NCBI GenBank assembly: GCA_027924585.1
Contig: BSBM01000321.1
Coordinates: forward strand, 3,051,001 to 3,115,000
DNA: 64,000 nucleotides
Source: Larix kaempferi
Lineage: Eukaryota > Streptophyta > Pinopsida > Pinales > Pinaceae
Direction of reading: 5' to 3'
In this document: positions 24,288 to 34,536 of the stretch, one piece after another
Position numbering within the stretch: position 1 is the first letter of the stretch
How the letters are laid out: every line of letters starts with the position of its first letter
Program-made: the position numbers and the translations under genes
Notes under the pieces: generated by a model
Told to the model about the DNA's origin: nothing
Databases searched by the model: none
Seen by the model: only the letters and a program-made list of their open reading frames with translations

Positions 24288-25766
24288 TGTCATGTCCCAA
24301 ATTTGGAATTGGGTCACAATGGCATAATCACATTAGCCATATTCATTAGAGTTTGTAAAATTGATGTTAAGGGTCAAATAATTGCCAAGGAGGAAAATTA
24401 CTAGTTTCCTAGGTTTGGGGTGGAAGCTTTGGGATTTGGAATAAGGGGGATAATAAATGATGTTTAGAAATTAGAAGGGTTCAAGTATTTAATAAATAGA
24501 GTGAATAAATAAGGGTTCAAGTATGATATGTCTTTTGATCATTTGTAGAATTTGCAATTGCATTTGTGAAGAGGGAGAGCTAGTGGATGACTAGTTTCTT
24601 GCCTTAGCCAATTTTGAGGGTGAAAGATTCCCATCCAAGTTGGTAATTGGAAAGGCCATTCAGACCTTTCATTTGTAGCTTTAATGGATTCTTTATTTGC
24701 AGGTGTAATCTACAGGGCAGCTCATGGTTTCTTCTATTGCAGCTCACTCCTTCAACCATTTCCAGTTTTGATGGCATATTCTTGATCCTTAAGGGAGGGC
24801 GTTTTTGGTGAGCTATTGTACTCTTTGGGGAAGCTTTTAATGCCCCATTTATTTTTTAATATGAATTAGATACTCTTTTATTCATCTCCAAAAAGTTTCA
24901 GGTCGAAATTCCAAGTAGAAATGTATAAATCTCATTTTTAATGGAAGAATAATGCCATTTCCCCACTACCTTGTTGTGAGCCAATGTATTGATGATGATT
25001 TCGAATGAATAGATGATTCTCTGATATATTTGTGATAAATATACTGACATGGATGTCTTATAAAAGTTTCATGTACTATACTTGAGCATTTGAAGCATTT
25101 TTACTCAGTTTAGTTGTATTGGGAGGTGAAATAGTGCCATTCCCCCCAAGGGTCGAATTGGGGATTTTTGCAGTTGAATGGGAGAGGGTGAGAACAGTTG
25201 TAATAATCCATTAATGGTGCATATGATACTTTAATAAAATAATTAACACATTACATACCTCTTTTCATAAATTTGAGTGGGTTTGGAGGCATTTGGGAAG
25301 CCATTTTCAATACTTACCCCATGGGGATTTGAACCCCAAATTACTAGTAAAATTGCATAATTGGTCCAGAATCTTAAGAGAGTTTGTAGAGGTATTTTGG
25401 TGGACATATTTAATACATAAACATCATATTCAAGTTCTAATATCATTCATACACCTTCCTTGAATATTTGAAGGCATTTGGAGTCAATTTGAGACCTAGA
25501 GACCAATACTAGTCAAAGGAAAATCACTAGTAAAGTTACCTACATTGATCAGAATTGAAAGAGGATGTGCAGAAGTATTTTAAAGGTCCAAAGGCATCCC
25601 TGAAACACATATTTATGTTCTAATATCATTAATATACCTTCTCAGAATATTTGGGATCATTTGGAGCAAATTTGGGACCTAGAGATCAAAACTAGTCAAA
25701 GGTCGAACTAGGGGAAAAAAGTGGAAAATTGCAGTTTTAATAAAATTCCTAATAAGGGACATTACA
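24288..25766. mobile_element. Solo gypsy-type LTR inserted in the protease region
   Basis: It begins TGTCATGTCCC and ends GGGACATTACA, so its ends are near-perfect 11-base inverted repeats. Its flanks TACCT (24283-24287) and TACTT (25767-25771) are a 5-bp target-site duplication with one change. Protease coding resumes directly across it (DPS then SPVVNV). Length is 1479 bp, and no coding or primer site is inside. The ends match the 5316-6877 family but the middle does not, so it is another family. Confidence 0.75.
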
Positions 25767-26000
25767 TACTTGGATCAAGATACTTAGGGTCAATAATAAT
25801 ACCCAACATTAAATCAACCAATTGTCCTACTACATTTATTGTTGGTGGGTCACACTTCCTTCTCCCAGGTTTCTTTAGACAATTTTCTCTAATAAATTTG
25901 TTACAGATGGGCACATTCCTTATGGCTTGCAAAATCGGGATTTGGATCTTTAAGTGTTTTAAGTCATTTAAAATTGCATTTTCTTCTTCCTCTTTTGTAC
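25767..26000 (-). pseudogene. Athila-like gag-protease linker
   Basis: The minus strand reads VPICNKFIRENCLKKPGRRK, then CDPPTINVVGQLVDLMLG and IIIDPKYLDP, leading into the protease across the inserted LTR. This stretch normally links the Pro-rich gag tail to the protease active site. Confidence 0.75.
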
Positions 26001-26790
26001 TTCGTATAAGTTTCTCTAGAAATGGAGGGTTTTTGTTTCGTGGGAGTGGTTGGGTTTCTTCCTCTGGAGGATTTGGTTAATCCGGATGCTGAACATAGGG
26101 TTCTATTGTTTGTTCTTGAGCTTCAGGTTGTGGGATATTTTGTGTTGTTGTATTTTGCAACGTTTTTCCGGATCTGAGGTTTATTTCATTTATTTCCATG
26201 GTGTCTACGACATAGGTAGGGAATTGTGTGATATCAACATTATAAGTCTGTTGCTGTTGTGGAGGTCTATTATTATTCGGGTTTGGGATGGGTTGGGTTG
26301 GAATTGGTGGGGATCTGGGGGGTGGTTGAGTCTGTGGGGGTGACATGATGAATGGCTGTTGCTGCTACAGTGAATCTCTCCAATTTGATGGATACGGATT
26401 TTGATTCCCATAATTCGTGGTGGATGAAGCAAAAGGTGGGGGATATGAAGGGTAATATGGTGGATAATAAGGTTGTTGATAGGCTAGTTGATAAGTTTGT
26501 TGATTTTGCAGATAAGTTTATTGATTTTGCTGCCATTGATTTGGATTTGGCTGTACTTTCCATGGAGTTGGTGCAGAGTTCCAATTTTGTTGGCCCTGAT
26601 TATAGTAGGCTTGATTGCTAGGTTGATATGGTGTAACAAAATTATTCCTCCTTTGATTTATAAAACAGAGCTGTTCTATTGCTCCTTCAGCTGCGAGATC
26701 TTGAATAGAAGCCTTACATGAGGGTAAGAGGGGACATTTATCAGTGGAGTGGTCATCAGTGCAGAGACCACAAATTTCTATGGTGTTTAA
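26001..26790 (-). pseudogene. Athila-like gag, C-terminal part (copia insertion on right)
   Basis: Second Cys-His knuckle CGLCTDDHSTDKC, then a long Gln/Tyr/Asn/Pro-rich tail and NEINLRSGKTLQ, the lead into protease. It is near-identical in layout to 14001-14770. The copia element at 26791 interrupts it exactly between the two knuckles. The N-terminal part resumes at 34537. Confidence 0.9.
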
Positions 26791-27279
26791 TGTTGAATAT
26801 TGTAACTTCAAAGAATATTATATTTGTACTTTATTATTCCGGAGATGTTTCATCCCTCCGAGGTAACCCTATTATGTATCCGGAGATGTTTATTCCTCCG
26901 AGGGTTTGTATTAACTAGGGTTATTAGACCCACCATGTGGGGGTCGGCCCTGTGGTTATATTTTTGGGGTTATTAGACTTCTCCAGGAGAGGTCGGCCCC
27001 ATTAGGTCTTTTAGTCAGTTGGGGGTCAGTATAAATAAGAGAGGTGAACTCCTCATTAGATCACTCACTCACTTGTGGAAGAGTGCGCACTTGTCTGGAA
27101 GATCTGCTAAGGAGACAAAGAAGGAAGGAGCACATCTTGTATTTTGGTTGATCATCTTATTGAGGAAAGCTTTGCTGGGTTTTCTACCCCATGAGGGTTT
27201 CCCAGGGTATATTCTGTGTCTATCTTGTGATTATGTTTCTTTCAGTGATCTTGCTTGTCTATTTGGTTTAAACTTAACA
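26791..27279 (+). mobile_element. 5' LTR of copia element 1
   Basis: 489 bp. Two direct copies of CGGAGATGTTT(C/T)ATxCCTCCGAGG (26841-26905 region), each with CGGAG/CTCCG arms, precede the conserved TTATTAGACCCACCATGTGG block (26921-26940) and a TATA box at 27030. Transcription probably starts about 30 bases beyond the TATA box. Confidence 0.95.
27030..27037 (+). promoter_or_regulatory. TATA box, TATAAATA, in 5' LTR
   Basis: TATAAATA in the middle of the LTR, repeated at 34287-34294 in the 3' LTR and at 60602-60609 in copia element 2. Confidence 0.7.
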
Positions 27280-27291
27280 TGGTATCAGAGC
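27280..27291 (+). promoter_or_regulatory. Primer-binding site, initiator tRNA-Met
   Basis: TGGTATCAGAGC follows the LTR end directly. It is the classic plant copia primer site, complementary to the 3' end of initiator tRNA-Met. Confidence 0.95.
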
Positions 27292-27379
27292 TAGACTGAA
27301 TAGGACATCTTTCACAAGGTAAGAATACCTCTCTCTCTCTCCGGTGAAGTTAGGGTTTCAGCCCAAAGTTTATATTATT

Positions 27380-27665
27380 GGTTTCTGGTTGCATGGCTGG
27401 ATAGCTCTTTTCAATACCTTTCTTTTGAGATATAGATCGAACTTTTTGGTTGGGTAGAACTCCGGTAAATCCAAACCCTAATTCTACCAAAAGTGCGATA
27501 CGTCAGGTTCTGGTTTCAGAAAAAAGTTGGAATTTTTTGAATTCTGATTACATGGCTGGATAGCCCTTCTCAAGAGCATTCTTTTGAGCTATAGATCGAA
27601 CTTTTTGGTTGGGTAGAACTCCGGGAAAGTCAAACCCTAATTCTACCAAAAGTGCGATAAAATTC
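27380..27665 (+). repeat. Duplicated leader motif in copia element 1
   Basis: A segment of about 159 bp occurs twice in the untranslated leader. CATGGCTGGATAGC starts at 27392 and 27551. Each copy goes on to GATCGAACTTTTTGGTTGGG and AGAACTCCGG, then CAAACCCTAATTCTACC. A single related copy lies in the leader of copia element 2 (about 54611-54667). Confidence 0.85.
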
Positions 27666-27741
27666 TGTTCCAGATTCCGGAAAAGTGAAAAGTAACTTTC
27701 CAGGTAAGTCTACTCTGTCTCTTGGACTCCCCCAAGAGAAG

Positions 27742-30700
27742 ATGGCTCCAAACACTAAGCTTGAAGACAAGCTAGAAGGTATAGAAAATTTTCGGGCATG
27801 GAAATACAGAATTGGTCTCATTCTTGAGGAGAATGATCTTGCTCATTATATCAAGGAGGAAGTTGCAGAACCAGAAGAAGATGAAGCCAAAGAAAAACAC
27901 AGGAAGGATTTGATTAGGGCAAAGAGAATCATAGCTGATTCTATTAAAGACCACTTGATTCCCCAAGTGGCCTCCAAGAAGACTCCAAAGGAAATGTATG
28001 ATGCCCTAGGAAGAATGTATGAAGGAAAGAACATCAATAGGAAGATGAATCTAAGAACTCAGTTGAAGAGTACCAAGATGCACAAAGGAGAATCCATTCA
28101 AGACTACTTCTCAAGAGTCTCTCTAATCAAGGAGCAACTAGATGCCATTGGTGATACTCTTGATGATGATGAACTTGTGATGACAGCTCTAAATGGTCTC
28201 ACTAGACCTTGGGAGTCATTCATTCAAATTATGTGTGCCAGAAAAGAAAGTATGAAGTTTAATGTAGTTTGGGAGGATTGTGTACAAGACGAGGCTAGGG
28301 TTGCAAATCAAGAAGCCTTGCTCAAAGAGGATGACCAAGCCTTGGCCACCCACACCAAAAGAAGAAGGAATCAATCCTACACTAAAAGGGGTAGTCACAA
28401 GGAGTCTCATCCTCCACACAGATTTCAAAATAAAAGAGGAACTACTCAAAGAAGAGATTACTCTTCTTTCCAGTGCTATTCTTGTCACAAAATAGGACAC
28501 ATTGCTAGACATTGCCCTCTACAGAAGAAAAAGGGTACTTACTACAAAAGACACCAAGCACATCTTGCAGAAGATGATAGTGAAGAAGAAGAAGTAGAGG
28601 AAGAAAGGTCTCACAATAAAAGGCCTAGAGATGAAGAGGAAGAAGAAGAAAGGACCTTCTTCAAAAGAAGGTCAAGAAGAAATACAGAAGAAGATGCAGA
28701 AGAATATGTTCTCTTCTCCGCACTCTCTAGATCTATAACCCCTGGAGAAGGTACATGGCTTATTGACATTGGTGCTTCAAAGCACATGACAGGTCAGAAA
28801 AAGACTCTCTCAAATCTTGAAGAAAATACTTCTCCCCAAAAGGTATCTCTAGGAGATGACTATCAATATCCCATTAAGGGAATTGGTGAAGCAAACTACA
28901 AACTCGATTCTGGAACCCGCATGAAGATGAAGGAAGTTTTGTATGTTCCAGGTTTGAAGAAGAATTTACTTTCAATCTCAGCATTAGACAAGAAAGGCTA
29001 TAGAGTTGCATTCATTGATGGACAAGTGTTAATGTGGTCCAAAGGCAAGTCTATTAAGGATGCAATTGTTATTGGTGAAGAGGAAGGAGGTTTGTATAAA
29101 CTTAAGGGTCATCCAGAAGTGGCCTTTGTTCATGAAACCTCTAGTCCCAGTGAGCTATGGCATAGAAGACTAGCTCACATTAACTACAAAGCCTTACCCT
29201 ATGTAAGCAAGGTGGTCATAGGACTACCAGATTTGAAGGTTGATCATGATGGCTCATGTAAAGGATGTAAGAAAGGGAAGAATATCAAGAACCCCTTTCC
29301 AAAGAGTGAAACAAAGACTAAGGGTATCTTGGAGTTAATACACTCAGATGTATGTGGTCCAATGCCCACCACCTCCTTGAGTGGATTTGAATTCTATCTC
29401 TCTTTCATTGATGATCATTCAAGGAAAACCTGGATATACTTTCTAAAAGGTAAGAATGAAGTTTTTGGAAAGTTCAAAGAGTTCAAGGCTCTAATAGAAA
29501 ATATCTCAGAAAAGAAAATCAAGATTCTCAGAACAGATAATGGTGGAGAATATACTTCAAAAGAGTTTGAAGAATTTTGTAAAGAAGTTGGAATCAAGAG
29601 AGAACTAACCACTCCCTACAATCCCCAACAAAATGGGGTTGCAGAAAGGAAAAATAGAACCATCATGGAAGCTGTGAAGACAATGATACATGACCAGGAT
29701 CTTCCCATGTATCTATGGGCTGAAGCAGCCAAGACAGCAGTATATGTTCAAAACAGATTATCTCATAGTGCTCTTGATTTCAAAACTCCAGAAGAAGTGT
29801 TTACTGGAAAGAAGCCCGAGGTAAGCCATCTTAAAATATTTGGGTGTCCTGTGTACATCCACATTCCAAAAGAAAAGAGAACCAAGTTGGATCCTTCTGG
29901 TAAGAAAGGAATATTTGTTGGTTACTGTGAATCATCCAAAGCTTTCAGGATTTACATACCAGGCTTTCATCATATCGAAATCAGTAGAGATGTAACTTTT
30001 GATGAAGAAGCAGCTCTCAAGAAATCAAGAAAATGCCAACTTGAAGAAATCTATGAAGAAGATTCTTCTTCTAGAAACTCAGAGGCTGTTCACATCCCTG
30101 AAGACATTCCACCAGAGGATCATGACATGTTGGAACCACAAGAACCTCCTATCTCAGATTTATCAAAGAAAAGAAGGCCAGCATGGGCTAGAGATATTAT
30201 CCAAGGGGCTGAAAAATATGGTGCTCCTAAAGGCTCCATTAGAGAAAGAAAGAAACCAAAGCTAGTGTCCAACTATATGGCCTTGATGTGTGATCTTGTG
30301 GATCAACTACCTACTAGCTATGAAGAAGCAGCTCAAAAGAAAGAATGGGTAGAAGCAATGACAGAAGAATATCAGTCGATAATGAAAAATGATGTTTGGG
30401 ATATAGTCCCCAAACCAAAAGATAAAAGTGTGGTTTCTTCCAAATGGATTTTCAAGATAAAACATGCTGCAGACGGTAGCATTGAGAAATACAAGGCAAG
30501 GTTTGTAGCCAGAGGATTCTCACAAAAGGAGGGAATTGACTATGAAGAAACATTTGCACCTGTTGCTAGGTATACTTCAATTAGAACTATCATGGCACTT
30601 GCATCCATGATGAAATGAAAATTTCATCAAATGGATGTTAAGACAGCTTTTCTGAATGGTGTAATTGAAGAAGAAGTATACATAGAACAACCTCAAGGTT

Positions 30701-31852
30701 TTGAGGTCAAAGACGGAAGGACCCATGTATGCAAACTGAAAAAGGCATTATATGGATTGAAGCAAGCTCCCAGGGCTTGGTACGGAAGGATTGACAATTT
30801 CTTAACAAGCATGGGCTTTACCAAAAGTAAAGCTGACCCCAATCTTTATCTTAAAGTGATGGATGATGAACCTGTTATATTGCTGTTATATGTAGATGAT
30901 CTATTCCTAACCGGAAATGAGAATCAAATTATTGAAAGCAAGAAGAAGATTTCTTCAGAATTCGAAATGAAAGATCTCGGATTAATGCACTACCTCTTAG
31001 GTCTAGAAGTGTGGCAAGAGCCAAAAAGGAATCTTTCTAAATCAAGGTAAGTATACTGTGGAGATTCTCAAAAGATTTGATATGTTGGAGTGTAAAGCCA
31101 TGGCCACTCCCATGGACTCCAACCTGAAACTATTAGTTAATGATTCATCTGAACTAGTGGACATAACCCTATATAGACAAATCATTGGATCATTGATGTA
31201 TTTGACAAATACTAGGCCGGATATATGCTTTGGTGTAAATACCCTAAGTCAGTATCTAGTAGAACCTAGAAAGGTTCACCTTATAGCTGCAAAGCATATA
31301 ATGAGGTACCTAAAAGGTACAGTGGACTTTGGCTTATACTATCTTGGAGGTAATGAACTCAAGTTACATGGTTACTCAGATTCCGATTGGGCAGGTAGTG
31401 TCTCAGACAGAAAAGCACCTCAGGCGGATGTTATGGTCTTGGATCTGCCATGATCTCCTGGTTCAGCAAGAAACAATCTAGTGTGGCCCTCAGTACTGCT
31501 GAAGCAGAATATATAGCTGCTTGCTCTGCCAGCTGTGAAGTAGTGTGGCTTCGGAAACTCTTATCTGGAATTTTTTGACTTAGAAATGGATCCCACTGTG
31601 ATTATGTGTGATAATCAAAGCTGCATTAAGATGACTGAAAATCCTGTGTTCCATGATAAGTCAAAACACATTGAGATCCGTTACTTCTATATACGAGACA
31701 TGGTGCAGAGAGGATCCATCAAGCTTGAGTACATAAGCATTGAGGATCAGATTGCCGATATCCTGACTAAACCTTTGTCTCGAGTAAAGTTTGAACACTT
31801 CCGAGACATGCTTGGTATAGTCCAGAAGGACCCTCCTCGAAAGGGGGAGTAG
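27742..31852 (+). pseudogene. Copia element 1 gag-pol, broken by one stop and three frameshifts
   Basis: The start at 27742 (MAPNTKLEDKLEG) is chosen because it aligns with 54924 in element 2; an in-frame ATG at 27685 lies upstream. Gag has a zinc knuckle CYSCHKIGHIARHC (28474-28515). Protease reads WLIDIGASKHM (Asp at 28765), with Ile where Ser or Thr is normal. Integrase has WHRRLAHINY, CKGCKKGK, LIHSDVCGP, RTDNGGEY and QQNGVAERKNR. RT has QMDVKTAFLNG and YVDD (30889-30900). RNase H ends with KHIEIRYFYIRD and ADILTKPL. Damage: TGA at 30616-30618, an extra A in the run 31023-31027, a lost A near 31411-31414 and an extra G at 31567-31568. Everything before the TGA is one open frame. Confidence 0.95.
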
Positions 31853-31950
31853 TATAGTATTTGATAACAATTTTGTTTTGTTGCACTTAGCTACTTACAA
31901 TTATTTATATTTAGAACTCTTATATATCTTTTATTTTTTTATGGATAAAT

Positions 31951-32142
31951 GTTTTGATGCTAGATGTATTAGTGAGAATACACACTAGATGTATAAATGT
32001 TTTGATGCTAGATGTATTAGTGAGAATACATACTAGATGTATAAATGTTTTGATGCTAGATGTATTAGTGAGAATACATACTAGATGTATACATGTTTTG
32101 ATGATTAGATGTATTAGTGAGAATACATGCTCTTGGATATTT
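31951..32142 (+). repeat. 48-bp tandem array (4 units) in copia 3' region
   Basis: Units start with GTTTTGATG at 31951, 31999, 32047 and 32095. Each contains TGTATT-AGTGAG-AATACA, a perfect 6-bp stem with a 6-base loop. Since 48 is divisible by 3 the array yields a spurious repetitive reading frame. Confidence 0.92.
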
Positions 32143-32163
32143 GTACCTGTATAGTTGAGAATA

Positions 32164-32673
32164 CAGTTGAGGGGATTGGATCATCCCTGGACTTTCAGTC
32201 CTAAAAGAGAGTCGTAGACGTGAGGTCTCCGAAAATGAAGTCCTTAGTGGACAGTTGAGGGGATTGGATCATCCCTGGACTTTCAGTCCTAAAGAGAGCC
32301 GTAGACGTGAGGTCTCCGAAAATGAAGTCCTTAGTGGACAGTTGAGGGGATTGGATCATCCCTGGACTTTCAGTCCTAAAAGAGAGCCGTAGACGTGAGG
32401 TCTTTGAAAATGAAGTCCTTAGTGGACAGTTGAGGGGATTGGATCATCCCTGGACTTTCAGTCCTAAAGAGAGCCGTAGACGTGAGGTCTCCGAAAATGA
32501 AGTCCTTAGTGGACAGTTGAGGGGATTGGATCATCCCTAGACTTTCAGTCCTAAAGAGAGCCATAGACGTGAGGTCTCTGAGAATGAAGTCCTTAGTGGA
32601 CAGTTGAGGGGATTGGATCATCCCTGGACTTTCAGTCCTAAAGAGAGCCGTAGACGTAAGGTCTCCGAGAAGT
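32164..32673 (+). repeat. 87/88-bp tandem array, about 5.9 units
   Basis: Units start with CAGTTGAGGGG at 32164, 32252, 32339, 32427, 32514 and 32601. Each can form GGGAT-TGGATC-ATCCC, GGACT-TTC-AGTCC, AGAC-GTGAG-GTCT and, where intact, GTCC-TTAGT-GGAC. The units differ by only a few bases. Confidence 0.93.
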
Positions 32674-32975
32674 GGGGATTGTATCATCCCCGGACCTTGG
32701 TCCCTGAATTGATCCGTAGACGTATGGTCTTCAAGAATAAAGTGATGGGGATTGCATCATCCCGGAACCACTAGTTCAAAATGTACGTGATGGGGATTGT
32801 ATCATCCCCGGACCTTGGTCCCTGAATTGATCCGTAGACGTATGGTCTTTGAGAATAAAGTGATGGGGATTGCATCATCCCGGAACCACTAGTTCAAAAT
32901 GTACGTGATGGGGATTGTATCATCCCCGGACTTTGGTCCCTGAATTGATCCGAAGACGAATGGTCTCCGAGAAAG
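32674..32975 (+). repeat. 118-bp tandem array, about 2.5 units, related to the 87-bp array
   Basis: Units start at 32674, 32792 and 32910. Each holds two half-units: GGGGAT-TGTATC-ATCCCC then GGACC-TT-GGTCC, and GGGGAT-TGCATC-ATCCC then GAAC-CACTA-GTTC. Compared with the 87-bp array, the stems GGACT/AGTCC, GGACC/GGTCC and GAAC/GTTC are paired replacements. A further partial copy sits at about 33129-33220 inside the next array. Confidence 0.9.
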
Positions 32976-32987
32976 TGATTTTTTTTT

Positions 32988-33590
32988 ATGATGATGTGGT
33001 TACTTGTATCGGTAGGATACTTGTATTGATGACGTGGTTACTTATATAGATAGGATACTTGTATTGATGACGTGGTTACTTGTATCGATAGGATACTTGT
33101 ATTGATGACGTGGTTACTTGTATCGGTAGACGTGTGGTCTCCGAGAAGTGGGGATTGTATCATCCCCGGACTTTGGTCCCTGAATTGATCCGTAGACGAA
33201 TGGTCTCCGAGAAAGTGATTTTTTTTATGATGATGTGGTTACTTGTATCGGTAGGATACTTGTATTGATGACATGGTTACTTATATAGATAGGATACTTG
33301 TATTGATGACGTGGTTACTTGTATCGATAGGATACTTGTATTGATGACGTGGTTACTTGTATCGGTAGGATACTTGTATTAATGATGTGGTTACTTGTAT
33401 CGGTAGGATACTTGTATTGATGATGTGGTTACTTGTATCGGTAGGATACTTGTATTGATGATGTGGTTACCTGTATCGGTAGGATACTTGTATTGATGAT
33501 GTGGTTACTTGTATCGGTAGGATACTTGTATTAATGATGTGGTTACCTGTATCGGTAGGATACTCGTATTGTTGATATGATCACTTGTAT
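32988..33590 (+). repeat. 38-bp tandem array, about 13 units
   Basis: Consensus GATGATGTGGTTACTTGTAT plus CGGTAGGATACTTGTATT. Consecutive units start at 33421 and 33459, for example. The centre GTATC-GGTAG-GATAC is a perfect 5-bp stem with a 5-base loop. A few units have ATATA in the left arm, which breaks it. A partial 118-bp type unit interrupts the array near 33129-33220, showing segmental shuffling. Confidence 0.92.
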
Positions 33591-33599
33591 TGGCATGAA

Positions 33600-33870
33600 T
33601 ACTCGATACTGCTGATCGTGTGATGACGATGCTGCTGATCATGTAATGACGATACTGCTGATCGTGTGATGACGATGCTGATGATCGTGTGATGACGATA
33701 CTGCTGATCGTGTGATGACGATGCTGCTGATCATGTAATGACGATACTGCTGATCGTGTAATGACGATGCTGATGATCGTGTGATGACGATGCTGCTGAT
33801 CGTGTGATGACGATGCTAATGATCGTGTGATGACGATGCTGTTGATCATGTGATGATGATGCTGCTGATC
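33600..33870 (+). repeat. 23-bp tandem array, about 12 units
   Basis: Consensus TGCTGATCGTGTGATGACGA plus TGC. ATCGT-GTGATG-ACGAT is a perfect 5-bp stem in most units; units with ATCATGTAATG have one mismatch. Three units make 69 bases, which creates a spurious repetitive frame on the minus strand. Confidence 0.92.
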
Positions 33871-33875
33871 GTGTG

Positions 33876-33941
33876 ATTACGATGATCGTAATATTGATGT
33901 TGATGTTGACATTGATGTACCAGTAACTGTTTGAGTTACTG
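33876..33941 (+). repeat. Two longer hairpins after the arrays
   Basis: ATTACGA-TGA-TCGTAAT (33876-33892, 7-bp stem) and CAGTAACT-GTTTG-AGTTACTG (33921-33941, 8-bp stem). Both arms are perfect. They lie about 110 bases before the polypurine tract. Confidence 0.8.
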
Positions 33942-34038
33942 ATGAAGACAAATTGAAGAAAGCTTCCGATGATTTATAGATGTATCATGTATAGTGACTC
34001 CTTGCTCCTGCAGATGCTGTTATAATATCCTTCTCGTT

Positions 34039-34047
34039 AAGGGGGAG
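34039..34047 (+). promoter_or_regulatory. Polypurine tract of copia element 1
   Basis: AAGGGGGAG directly precedes the 3' LTR start TGTTGAATATT. Copia element 2 has AAGAGGGAG at the equivalent place. Confidence 0.9.
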
Positions 34048-34536
34048 TGTTGAATATTGTAACTTCAAAGAATATTATATTTGTACTTTATTATTCCGGA
34101 GATGTTTCATCCCTCCGAGGTAACCCTATTATGTATCCGGAGATGTTTATTCCTCCGAGGGTTTGTATTAACTAGGGTTATTAGACCCACCATGTGGGGG
34201 TCGGCCCTGTGGTTATATTTTTGGGGTTATTAGACTTCTCCAGGAGAGGTCGGCCCCATTAGGTCTTTTAGTCAGTTGGGGTTCAGTATAAATAAGAGAG
34301 GTGAACTCCTCATTAGATCACTCACTCACTTGTGGAAGAGTGCGCACTTGTCTGGGAGATCTGCTAAGGAGACAAAGAAGGAAGGAGCACATCTTGTATG
34401 TTGGTTGATCATCTTATTGAGGAAAGCTTTGCTGGGTTTTCTACCCCATGAGGGTTTCCCAGGTTATATTCTGTGTCTATCTTGTGATTATGTTTCTTTC
34501 AGTGATCTTGCTTGTCTATTTGGTTTAAACTTAACA
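34048..34536 (+). mobile_element. 3' LTR of copia element 1
   Basis: 489 bp, same length as the 5' LTR. The differences I see are in the GGGGGTCAG/GGGGTTCAG, CTGGAAGA/CTGGGAGA, GTATTTTG/GTATGTTG and CAGGGTAT/CAGGTTAT contexts. It is followed by the second TTTAA. Confidence 0.96.

Larger units (their letters stand above)
26791..34536 (+). mobile_element. Copia element 1, complete but defective
   Basis: Two 489-bp LTRs (26791-27279 and 34048-34536), with TGTT...AACA ends, enclose primer site, leader, gag-pol, tandem arrays and polypurine tract. The target-site duplication TTTAA (26786-26790 and 34537-34541) is perfect, and the tandem gag copy at about 14766-14772 shows the single unoccupied site. 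I count 4 differences between the LTRs (about 0.8%), so it is the youngest insertion here. Total length is 7746 bp, of which about 2.2 kb lies between pol and the 3' LTR. Confidence 0.97.

Noticed and set aside
27019-27294. 91-codon frame in the 5' LTR (also 34276-34578)
   Set aside because: It spans the TATA box, LTR end and primer site, and matches no protein.
32376-32687. Repetitive antisense protein frame in the 87-bp array
   Set aside because: It exists because 87 is divisible by 3; the frame is lost at 88-bp units and has no coding context. The same applies to 31954-32154 (48 bp) and 33505-33849 (three 23-bp units).
31951-33870. Regular direct repeats as a CRISPR array
   Set aside because: The repeats abut with no unique spacers, unit sizes change along the region, and they lie inside a plant retrotransposon.
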